40,836 nt of DNA from a virus: the IMG/VR virus record IMGVR_UViG_3300032118_000019, positions 1 through 40,836 of that record; one strand, given 5' to 3'. Every line of letters starts with the position of its first letter. Within the stretch, counting starts at the first letter, position 1. Shown here piece by piece: positions 31,124 through 38,355 of this stretch. A model generated the notes under the pieces. That model saw nothing but the letters and a program-made list of their open reading frames with translations, searched no databases and was not told where the DNA came from. The translations under genes were made by a program, and so were the position numbers.

Positions 31124-32055
31124 ACAAGCTAGCGACGTGGGCAGGCAAGGTGAGCGGGTCGCGCTACCCGACGAGCGGTCGCGGCAAGCGGAGCGGCGGC
31201 ACCACGTTCTCGTCGAAGGAGGCGCTGGCGACGTATGCGCGCCAGCACCCGAAGGCGGACATGAGTAAGCACTCGGTGGCAGCGAGCGCGCCGAAGGCGG
31301 CTCCGCCCGCGGCGGCTCCCACGGCGCAGCCGCTCACCACGCAGGCGGCTGCGCTGCGCGGTGCGCCAGCACCGCAGGCAACCGCGGGGGCGACAGCCAT
31401 GAGTGAGCGCGCGAACGCGACGAACACGGTGGGCGCGCATCGTGCGGCAGCGGTCGCGCATGGCGCGGCGAGGGAGTCGCACGCGCTCGCAGGGAACACC
31501 GCGGAGGCAGCGCATCACGCGAGTCAGCAAGCTCTGCACACCGACAAGTATCGAGCGCCGCGGACGCCGCGGGGAGCGCGACCGGAGCGGGCGGCACCTA
31601 CGGCGGCACCTACGGCGGCACCCGCGGCGGCACCCGCGGCGGCACCGACCGCGCCGCTTCCGGCAGCGGGTTCGTATGAGCACTCGCGGCGTGAGGAAGT
31701 GGCCAAGAGCGCGGCGCAGGGTGGTGAGCGTGAGGCGTCGCGTGGAGCAGATGCGATGCGAGCGGGGAAGGCCGGGCTCGCCGCGAACCACTACATGAAG
31801 GCGGCGACGAACCATCTCGCACTCCATCCCACGCACGGATCGCTGGAGTCGCAGATCACGAAGGCGGAGTCGGCCTTGTCGAGCGCCGCGGCGGCACTCG
31901 ACCGCGTGACAGACCGTGCATCTGCGAACCGGCTGGATGCCTCGATGAGAGAAGCGAAGGGCGTGGTCGCGAGCATGAAGAAGTTTGCGGCGATGAAACC
32001 GGAGCAGCGCGAGGCGGAAGTGATCAAGCGGAACCAAAACTCGCGCATGAGGTGA
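31120..32055 (+). CDS. Ala-rich low-complexity protein
   Basis: A 311-residue protein, largely disordered. Residues 55-190 are Ala/Pro/Thr-rich with His clusters, including a run of AAPTAAPAAAPAAAPTAP. The C-terminal 120 residues are helical (AGLAANHYMKAATNHLALHP; ESQITKAESALSSAAAALDR) and may be coiled-coil. The N-terminus is basic with a Gly/Ser/Arg-rich segment (SGSRYPTSGRGKRSGG). It might be an internal virion protein, but no domain identifies it. The stop begins a TGATAGGCT motif. Confidence 0.65.
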   Translation: MNKLATWAGKVSGSRYPTSGRGKRSGGTTFSSKEALATYARQHPKADMSKHSVAASAPKAAPPAAAPTAQPLTTQAAALRGAPAPQATAGATAMSERANATNTVGAHRAAAVAHGAARESHALAGNTAEAAHHASQQALHTDKYRAPRTPRGARPERAAPTAAPTAAPAAAPAAAPTAPLPAAGSYEHSRREEVAKSAAQGGEREASRGADAMRAGKAGLAANHYMKAATNHLALHPTHGSLESQITKAESALSSAAAALDRVTDRASANRLDASMREAKGVVASMKKFAAMKPEQREAEVIKRNQNSRMR

Positions 32056-32061
32056 TAGGCT
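32053..32061 (+). promoter_or_regulatory. TGATAGGCT motif, candidate leaderless -10
   Basis: TAGGCT at 32056-32061 ends 6 nt before the GTG at 32068. No Shine-Dalgarno sequence is present between. Identical 9-mer at 28869-28877. Confidence 0.4.
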
Positions 32062-32067
32062 CTAGCC

Positions 32068-32625
32068 GTGCCCGTCCCCAAGCCGCTCAACCCGTACCAG
32101 GCGAAGGCGACGCTCGCCAACCGTCTCGGGCGCGTCGCTGACCGGCTGCGGCAGTTCAGCACGAGCTTCGGGCTCCGCCCCTACCGCATCTTCCTGGTGT
32201 GGTCGCGCTTCTCGGGCGACGAGCGCGGGGAGGGGAGCGAGCGGGAGATTCAGCGTATCGAGATCCTACCGACGCCGCGGTGCGCGGAACTCACGTCGTT
32301 GCAGGCGAGCGGGTACGCGCCTGGCGTACTGAGCACGGGGACGTTGCGCGTGGACCTCATCAGCGTGCACTTCGCGGAGAGCACGTTGAACGGGACGCAG
32401 ATCCCCGGAGTGGGGCAGGACTTGGGGAGCTACCCGAACGACGTGGACTTCTGGTGGGAGCTTCAGAGCGACGCGCGCGGACTCGACATCCCGGTGCCGC
32501 TCCGGTTCCGTCTCGGCGCGTCTCCGGTGTTGCTCCCCGGTCAAGTCGGGTGGGCGGTGGTGTTGGAGAAGCAGGAGGAGCCGACGCGCGCGCGGGACCA
32601 GTTACCGCCGTTCGCGGACAGGTGA
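32068..32625 (+). CDS. Putative neck / head-closure protein
   Basis: A 185-residue protein starting at GTG 32068. Sequence RPYRIFLVWSRFSGDERGEG, then REIQRIEILPTPRC and a beta-rich remainder, recalls proteins of the head-tail neck of contractile phages. Position between head genes and the gp10-like protein agrees. The exact role (closure, neck, or tail completion) cannot be fixed. The start is supported by the TAGGCT box 6 nt upstream and absence of a better start. Confidence 0.55.
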   Translation: MPVPKPLNPYQAKATLANRLGRVADRLRQFSTSFGLRPYRIFLVWSRFSGDERGEGSEREIQRIEILPTPRCAELTSLQASGYAPGVLSTGTLRVDLISVHFAESTLNGTQIPGVGQDLGSYPNDVDFWWELQSDARGLDIPVPLRFRLGASPVLLPGQVGWAVVLEKQEEPTRARDQLPPFADR

Positions 32626-32629
32626 CGCC

Positions 32630-33250
32630 ATGCCCGTGATCTCCATCAAGGACGCTGCGGCCTACTACGCGAAGGACGGGCCGCTCGCCAAGCAGATGCA
32701 GGGGGCGGCACTCAAGGGTCTGTACTCGGCGGTGCTGCGCGGGAAGCAGCTACTCGTGACGCGGGAGATCCCGAGCAAGACGCCACCGCCCGTAGACAAG
32801 GGCATCTACAAAGCGGGATGGCAGGTGGAGAAGCTGCCGAAGGGCGCGGCGCTCTACAACGCGGTGCCGTACGCTGCGGCCATCGAGGAGGGCGTGCCCG
32901 CGAGCAACGTGGTGCTCTCGTACAAGTTCCAGACGATGCTCACGGAGTGGGTGATGCGACATGGCGGCGGACGCACGGCGGCACCGCTCGTCGCGGGCTC
33001 TGGTGGAGGTGGGCAGCGCCCGGTGGTGAATCGAACGGGTGTGGCGCGTGACCCTGCGGCGGCGCGCTTCCAAAGCGAGAACCCTGCGGCGTGGGCGAGC
33101 GCGGGAGCGATCATGCACGCGCTCAAGAAGCGCGGCATCTTCAACCGCGGGCGCGGACTACAGGTGCTCTCCATGTTCGCGAAGAACTCGATGCCTGCGG
33201 TCATCCGTGAGGAAGTGGAGAAGGCGATGCAGAAGGCGGTGGGCAAGTGA
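32630..33250 (+). CDS. HK97-gp10-like tail completion/neck protein
   Basis: A 206-residue protein. The central pattern GIYKAGWQVEKLPKGAALYN, then VPYAAAIEEGVP, is characteristic of HK97 gp10-like proteins (a substituted amine-like GW.., N..PYA..IE.G), which complete the tail interface. An inserted Gly-rich loop (AGSGGGGQRP) lies near 122-131, and the C-terminus is helical. GGTGA-type weak ribosome site precedes the ATG. Overlaps the next gene by GTGA. Confidence 0.7.
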   Translation: MPVISIKDAAAYYAKDGPLAKQMQGAALKGLYSAVLRGKQLLVTREIPSKTPPPVDKGIYKAGWQVEKLPKGAALYNAVPYAAAIEEGVPASNVVLSYKFQTMLTEWVMRHGGGRTAAPLVAGSGGGGQRPVVNRTGVARDPAAARFQSENPAAWASAGAIMHALKKRGIFNRGRGLQVLSMFAKNSMPAVIREEVEKAMQKAVGK

Positions 33251-34254
33251 GCACGCGACGAGACGACCGCGTGGTGGCGCCTCCCCCTACGGTCACGGCG
33301 TCGCAGCTCGACACGCCACCGCCGTCAGCGCCGTTGCCGAACATCGACGCGAGGACGCACGCGCTGCGGCGCTTCGCTCAGTGGCTCTCGTCGTTGCGGT
33401 ACATGCGGACGATGGCACCGGGGCAGCCTGCCCAGGAGTTCGCTATCGAACCCGAGCGCGTGTTCATCGAGCAGCCCGACAGCGTGGAGAACTTGGCGAT
33501 GCCCGCCATCGGCATCATCCCCGGTCGGGGTCAGTACCTCGTGCGAGGGCTCGGCGGCGCGGACGTGGACGACAGCACGTACGGCATCGCGGGACCGCAC
33601 ACGGCGCTGATGACGCTGTACGACTACCAGGAGCCGATCACGGTGGAGGGATGGGGCTCGAAGATCAGCGAGCGTCGCAGCATCATCGCGGCCATCGAGG
33701 TCGCGATGGGGAGCTACGTGGGGTCCACGGACTTGCGGCTGGTGCTCCCCGAATACTTCAACAGCGTGGCCACCTTCACGCTCAACGAGCGGGAGAACGT
33801 GGACGACATCGAGATCGTGAGGGGGCGGCGGCGCGTGCATCTGTTCATCCAGATGACGGTGCCGGTCGTGGCGGTGGCGAAGGCCACGCCGATGCTTGGC
33901 CCGTACGTGCAGGCGACGGTGACGGAAGCGAACGGGTTCTCGGTGGCGGGCGGGTACGCGGGACAGGCGGCGCTTGCGGCGCGGCTGGCGGAGTCGAGTG
34001 CCCGCGGCGGGGCTGCCGGGCTGGCGGTGTTTCGCCTCACGCCGGACCAGGCGCGGGTCGTGGCGCGGGCGGCTCGGGGGTTGACGGTGGCGCAGAGCAT
34101 GGCGCTCACCGACGATTACCTGCTGGCGTTGGTGCAGGTAATGGCGGCCGAAGCGGGGAGTCTAGAGGCCTGGACGGGGCGCCCCCCGTACTCTCCGGGC
34201 GACGTTCCTGCTCGCGCGTTTCTGCGGAGTTTGCATCGGGGTGGTGGTGCGTGA
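33247..34254 (+). CDS. Probable tail-terminator-region protein, 335 aa
   Basis: Starts at GTG 33247, coupled to the gp10-like gene, and precedes the sheath gene, so it occupies the tail-terminator position. The N-terminal 30 residues are Pro-rich; the middle (about 60-215) is alpha/beta with YDYQEPITVEGWGSKISERR and VHLFIQMTVPVVAVAKATPM; the C-terminal 100 residues are Ala-rich and helical. It is longer than usual terminators (130-200), as if carrying an extra C-terminal domain. Family not certain. Confidence 0.5.
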   Translation: MSTRRDDRVVAPPPTVTASQLDTPPPSAPLPNIDARTHALRRFAQWLSSLRYMRTMAPGQPAQEFAIEPERVFIEQPDSVENLAMPAIGIIPGRGQYLVRGLGGADVDDSTYGIAGPHTALMTLYDYQEPITVEGWGSKISERRSIIAAIEVAMGSYVGSTDLRLVLPEYFNSVATFTLNERENVDDIEIVRGRRRVHLFIQMTVPVVAVAKATPMLGPYVQATVTEANGFSVAGGYAGQAALAARLAESSARGGAAGLAVFRLTPDQARVVARAARGLTVAQSMALTDDYLLALVQVMAAEAGSLEAWTGRPPYSPGDVPARAFLRSLHRGGGA

Positions 34255-34287
34255 CACGATGCGAGGCGCCCCCTCGCAGGAGTTCCC

Positions 34288-36915
34288 ATGAGCGTCTTCA
34301 TTCGTCGATTCACTTCGGACCCCGGTAACTCCACGCTGCTCGACATCGAGAGCGTCAACATCCTCGACCTCGCGCCCCCTGGCGTGATCACGGGAGTCGG
34401 GAGCGGCACTGCGCTGCTCGTCGGGGAGTTCGAGAACGGTCCATTTGAGACGACGGAGGAAGTCACGAGCGGGACCGACCTCGTTCAGCGGTACGGAGGC
34501 TTCGGCTACACGTATGCGGGCGTAGTCGCCAACAACCCGAGCGCGCGAGCGCGCAAGGCGGACGGCGCGCTGACCGCCGAATACTGGAACGGCAACGCTG
34601 CCATCGCGCTCAACAACAAGCGGTTCGCGCGTCTGCTCGTCTCGCGCGTTGACACGAGCGTTGGCGCAGTCGAGTTCACCCGGCAAGCGTCGGTGCTCGG
34701 CGCCTCGACTCCCACGTTCAGCCTCGTGCCGAACGCGGTGTTCGCGTACTTCTACGGGACGCTGGGGGCAGCGTTCACGGTCGAGAGCAACACGTTCACG
34801 GCGGCTGCTGCCGTCTACACGACCGGGAACGGCGTCTATCCCAGCACGTTCGTCGGCGGCGAGACGATGGTGCTTACCATCGACCAGGGAACGCCTCGGC
34901 AGGTCGGGCCGATCACCGTCACCTTCTCCGCGACGGATTCGACGCACGCGCAGGTAGTCGCGCGCATCAACGCAGCGGTGGGCTACACGTGCGCGGCGGT
35001 CGCGACGCTCACCACGACGTTCACGGGTCGAGTGCAGGGATCGACCGGACACGTGGCGATCATCTCGGCGAGCGCGCTTGTGCTCACCGCGCTCAACGCG
35101 GCCATCACGTCGGTCGCTGGAACGGGCAACGTCGGGGACATCACCGCCGTTACCGTCACGGAAGTGAACGCCGTGTGCAGCGTCACGGGCGTTGCGTTCG
35201 ACCGCGACGCGAGTGGCGCGCTTCGGTTGCACGCGACCGCGACCACGGTCACGCACGTCGGCGCGATGGACACCTCGGCGGTCTCGGCCATCCGCGCCAC
35301 CGCGCTCGGGTTCGATACCGGGCCGGTGCAGACCACGGTGACGCAGGTCGCGACCGGTGCGATGTCCGCGCAGCCTGACGGGTTCGCGGCGTATTCGCTC
35401 AACAGCGGCGCGTACCCGACCACGTTTGTTGGCGGCGAGACCTTGATCCTAGGAGTCGATGACGAGCCGACCGTCACGGTCACATTCCTCGTCGGCGACC
35501 AGAGCGATGTGCAGGTGGCGGCGCGCATCAATGCGGCGCTCGGGTTCACGTGCATGGTGGGGGCCACGACGTATCAGACGTTCACCGGGCGCTTGAATGG
35601 CGGACGGATTCGCGTCATCGGTGGGAGCGCGCTGGCGCTGGACGCCATCTTCGGCGTCTTGCCCGGCGATGTGCCGATGACGTTCTCCGCGAACGCGAAC
35701 TCCGCGCAGACGATTGCTGCGGGGACTCGCGTGCAGAACGTCGCGCAGAGCGCAACGTGGGTCACGATGCAAGACGTCTCTGTCCGCGCGACCGGGACGA
35801 ACCCGCTCACGAGTGCGCTCGCCAGCGGGCCGTACTCCGTGAAGGTTCGCCCCGCGACGGACGACGGCACCGGGGTTGCCGGTACGGCGTCCGGCGTGAC
35901 GGTTCTCCCGGCACCCATCTCCGGCGCGTGCTTCACCGTGACCAACCCGGTCGCGCTGACGGTCGCGCTGACGGAGGCGCAGATTGACGCGAAGTATGTC
36001 GCGGCAATCGAGGCGACGAACTCCGTGGACACGGTAGCGTCGCAGGACAATCTGATTTGGGTAGCGCGACAATCGAACGCGGTACGCAACGCGCTTCGAC
36101 AGGACGTGAACGACGCGAGTGCGAACGGGTGTCTCGGTCGCACGGCGCAGATTCGCCCCCCGTTGTCCACGACGACTCGCGCGGTGGCGACCGGAGCCGG
36201 AGCGCCAGGCGTCAACGCCTACCGCGACGAGCGGGTGGTCTATTGCTTCCCTGGTGTGCAGACGTACGTGGCGGCCATCGCGGCGCGCGGTCTCGCTGGT
36301 GGCGCGGGCTTCACGGCGGACGGCGTGATTGACGTCGGCTCTGACGGGTTCCTGACGAGCATCTGTTCGCAGCTTGCGCCGGAGGAAAACCCAGGGCAGC
36401 AGACGACGTACGCGCGCGGGGCTCTCGGCATCGAGGCGAACAACCCCGATGTGCAGAACATGCAGATCGCGGACTACATCACGTTCCGCGCGAACGGCAT
36501 CGCGGCTCCGCGCATGTCGGATGGCTCGATCATTTTCCAGAGCGGCGTGACCTCGGTGAACCCGAGCATCTATCCGCAGTTCAGGAACATCGCGCGGCGG
36601 CGCATGGCCGATTACATTCAGGACTCGCTGGCCCTGCTTCTCAAGGGCTACGGGAAGAAGCTGAACACGCCGTCTCGGCGCGCGGGCGTCCTGTCAGTGA
36701 CGCGCACGTTCATGGTGACGCTGCTTTCCCCCGGCAACGCGGCGGCGCAGCGCATCGATGGATTCAAGCTCGACCCGGTGGGTGGGAACACGCCGGAGAC
36801 GCTGGCGCTGGGATTGTTCCGGCTCATCCTTAACGTCCGCACGTTGTCGTCACTCGACAGCATCGTGTTGCAGGCGACGGTCGGGGAACAAGTAGACGTG
36901 AGCGAGGCGGCGTAA
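34288..36915 (+). CDS. Contractile tail sheath protein
   Basis: An 875-residue protein with AGGAG before the ATG. The N-terminus (LLDIESVNILDLAPPGVITG, then GTALLVGEFENGPFETTEEV and LVQRYGGFGY) and the C-terminus (ETLALGLFRLILNVRTLSSL...) match sheath proteins, which polymerise round the tube and contract at infection. Between about 170 and 470 it carries two related domains (176-275 and 368-465) with GVYPSTFVGGETMVLTID versus GAYPTTFVGGETLILGVD, and VARINAAVGYTC versus AARINAALGFTC. These inserts account for the excess over typical sheaths (350-660) and probably face outward. Confidence 0.85.
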   Translation: MSVFIRRFTSDPGNSTLLDIESVNILDLAPPGVITGVGSGTALLVGEFENGPFETTEEVTSGTDLVQRYGGFGYTYAGVVANNPSARARKADGALTAEYWNGNAAIALNNKRFARLLVSRVDTSVGAVEFTRQASVLGASTPTFSLVPNAVFAYFYGTLGAAFTVESNTFTAAAAVYTTGNGVYPSTFVGGETMVLTIDQGTPRQVGPITVTFSATDSTHAQVVARINAAVGYTCAAVATLTTTFTGRVQGSTGHVAIISASALVLTALNAAITSVAGTGNVGDITAVTVTEVNAVCSVTGVAFDRDASGALRLHATATTVTHVGAMDTSAVSAIRATALGFDTGPVQTTVTQVATGAMSAQPDGFAAYSLNSGAYPTTFVGGETLILGVDDEPTVTVTFLVGDQSDVQVAARINAALGFTCMVGATTYQTFTGRLNGGRIRVIGGSALALDAIFGVLPGDVPMTFSANANSAQTIAAGTRVQNVAQSATWVTMQDVSVRATGTNPLTSALASGPYSVKVRPATDDGTGVAGTASGVTVLPAPISGACFTVTNPVALTVALTEAQIDAKYVAAIEATNSVDTVASQDNLIWVARQSNAVRNALRQDVNDASANGCLGRTAQIRPPLSTTTRAVATGAGAPGVNAYRDERVVYCFPGVQTYVAAIAARGLAGGAGFTADGVIDVGSDGFLTSICSQLAPEENPGQQTTYARGALGIEANNPDVQNMQIADYITFRANGIAAPRMSDGSIIFQSGVTSVNPSIYPQFRNIARRRMADYIQDSLALLLKGYGKKLNTPSRRAGVLSVTRTFMVTLLSPGNAAAQRIDGFKLDPVGGNTPETLALGLFRLILNVRTLSSLDSIVLQATVGEQVDVSEAA

Positions 36916-36934
36916 GCCGCATCAGGAGCAGGAC

Positions 36935-37390
36935 ATGGCAAGCAATGATTCACGTCTAAGGGGCCAAGAAGTCGAGGTCAGGATCTCCCTCAACGGGAAC
37001 CTGCAAGACACCATCACGGCCATCGCGTCGTTCGAGGAGACGTTCAAGCTGGAGAAGAAGGAGGACGGTTTCCTGGGCGAAGTCACCAACCGTTACGATC
37101 ACATCTTCAACGGCATCGACGGCAAGTGCGAGTTCCAGGTGAACAGCGCGGACTGGATGACGTTCCAGAACGCGGTGAAGGCGCAGGCGCAGCGGAAGCA
37201 ACCCGCGACGGTGATCAACCTCGTGCGGACAGACTACTACTCAAGCGGACAGACGGCGGTGATCACCTACGCGAACTGCAAGTTCGGGGCGATGCCCACG
37301 AGTGTCGCGGGTCGCGGTGAGTTCGTGAAGGTGTCGCTGGACTTCTCGTGCAGTGACCGCGACGAGCAGATCACGTCGGTCGGCATCTAA
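36935..37390 (+). CDS. Tail tube protein
   Basis: A 151-residue protein right after the sheath, as expected for a contractile tail. The beta-rich pattern VEVRISLNGNLQDTITAIAS, EVTNRYDHIFNGIDGKCEFQ and VAGRGEFVKVSLDFSCSD fits the phage tube fold that stacks in hexameric rings. AGGAGCAGG precedes the ATG. Length is normal for the family. Confidence 0.85.
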   Translation: MASNDSRLRGQEVEVRISLNGNLQDTITAIASFEETFKLEKKEDGFLGEVTNRYDHIFNGIDGKCEFQVNSADWMTFQNAVKAQAQRKQPATVINLVRTDYYSSGQTAVITYANCKFGAMPTSVAGRGEFVKVSLDFSCSDRDEQITSVGI

Positions 37391-37513
37391 GACAACGCTG
37401 CGCGGGTGACGGCTCGCGCGGTGTAAAAAGGATCGGCCAGAACGAGAGCCACGATGACGGTCGGGGCACCTCCCCTCGCGCTGGTCGGTCCTCTACTCGA
37501 ACGGGAGGATACG

Positions 37514-38032
37514 ATGGAGGATACGAGACGACTGGTGGCGGACGAGACGGAGCCGGAGACGCCGATGGCGGTGGTGCCGGAGGAAGCGGCGACCCCGCGC
37601 CTCCCTGCGGCTGACGGGAGTGACGTGCCGGAGTGGGCAGTGGTGCCGAAGGACTTGCGGCCCCCGAAGGGGCGGCAAGTCATCTTCCTTCGCATCCCCG
37701 CGAAGATGACTGATGCACCCCTCAAGGGGGAGCGTCAGTGCATCGTGTGGACGCTCTCGGACGGCGACGAGAAGCTAGCTGCGGAGCGGTGTGAAGGGAA
37801 GGCCGGGCGCGCGTCTGCGGAGTACACGAAGCAGATGATTCGTTCGGTGGACGGTCACGTGGCGTCGTGGATGAAGGCTGGTGGCCCTGGGTCGCTGGAC
37901 GAGTTCTGGCGCGAGATTGGCGGCAAGGGTCGCAACCTTCTGATGCGCGTCTACTCGCAGTTGCACCTCGCGGATGATGAGGAGCTTCGGGATTTTTTCG
38001 AGAACTGCATCGCTGTTCGCACGGTGGGCTGA
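37514..38032 (+). CDS. Tail assembly chaperone, upstream ORF
   Basis: A 172-residue protein between tube and tape measure genes, the standard place of the tail assembly chaperone. I chose ATG 37514 because GGGAGGA lies just upstream; an ATG at 37454 in the same frame has a poorer site and would add 20 residues. The N-terminal 45 residues are acidic and Pro-rich; the rest is mainly helical (DEFWREIGGKGRNLLMRVYS). Near its end it contains the heptamer T TTT TTC in frame, followed by a hairpin, so a fraction of ribosomes should shift -1 into the next ORF. Confidence 0.8.
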   Translation: MEDTRRLVADETEPETPMAVVPEEAATPRLPAADGSDVPEWAVVPKDLRPPKGRQVIFLRIPAKMTDAPLKGERQCIVWTLSDGDEKLAAERCEGKAGRASAEYTKQMIRSVDGHVASWMKAGGPGSLDEFWREIGGKGRNLLMRVYSQLHLADDEELRDFFENCIAVRTVG

Positions 38033-38352
38033 TGCAGACGGCAGGCGGAGAGGTGCGCGACGCGGAGCAGATCCGAAAGGTGATTCGCAAGCTGGCGAAC
38101 ACCACCGGGGAGCCGCTCATCGACGTTCACTTCTCCGCTGTGTTGGACACCGTGCTCGACCCGGTAGAGCTAGAGCGGCAGCGCATCCGGCGACACGTGT
38201 TCCTGGCGCGGTTCGCCCGGCAGAGCTTGCTCGGGTGGGAGGACATTGAGGGGCGCGTGGTGCGGAAGTACGTGTCGGTGCTCGCGGAGTTCTTGCGCGA
38301 GGAGGGCGACGCGGTGAAGCAGGCTGCGCAGCGCGGGAGCGCGGAGGCGTAG
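37514..38352 (+). CDS. Predicted -1 frameshift fusion of the tail assembly chaperones
   Basis: After slippage on 37993-37999, translation would continue at 37999 in the -1 frame, reading RELHRCSHGGL and then entering the downstream ORF at its ATG without any stop. The product would have about 279 residues: 162 from the upstream ORF, 11 linking residues and the 106-residue downstream ORF. This mirrors the G/G-T pair of lambda and equivalents in myoviruses, where the long form binds the tape measure. The frame and openness are read directly; efficiency is unknown. Confidence 0.7.
37993..38037 (+). promoter_or_regulatory. Programmed -1 frameshift site and hairpin
   Basis: The slippery heptamer TTTTTTC (37993-37999) is read in zero frame as ..T TTT TTC, a canonical X XXY YYZ site. 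After a 5-nt spacer, CTGCATC (38005-38011) pairs perfectly with GATGCAG (38031-38037), a 7-bp stem with a 19-nt loop. Spacing is ideal for a stimulatory structure. The stem also buries the ATG of the downstream ORF (38032-38034), which would suppress independent initiation. Confidence 0.75.
38032..38352 (+). CDS. Tail assembly chaperone, downstream ORF
   Basis: A 106-residue helical protein whose ATG overlaps the upstream stop by one base (TGATG). It has no strong ribosome site and its start codon lies in a predicted stem, so it is probably made mostly as the C-terminal part of the frameshift fusion. Sequence such as DVHFSAVLDTVLDPVELERQ and WEDIEGRVVRKYVSVLAEFL fits the small alpha-helical T-domain type. 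The tape measure gene follows after 3 nt. Confidence 0.75.
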   Translation: MQTAGGEVRDAEQIRKVIRKLANTTGEPLIDVHFSAVLDTVLDPVELERQRIRRHVFLARFARQSLLGWEDIEGRVVRKYVSVLAEFLREEGDAVKQAAQRGSAEA

Positions 38353-38355
38353 CCG

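Noticed and set aside
37396-37440. GC-rich inverted repeat followed by AAAAA as a terminator
   Set aside because: On the plus strand the run after the stem is A, not T; a minus-strand terminator would serve no visible gene.
37454-37513. Upstream start for the tail chaperone at 37454
   Set aside because: The in-frame ATG at 37514 has GGGAGGA at ideal spacing; the extra 20 residues are low complexity.
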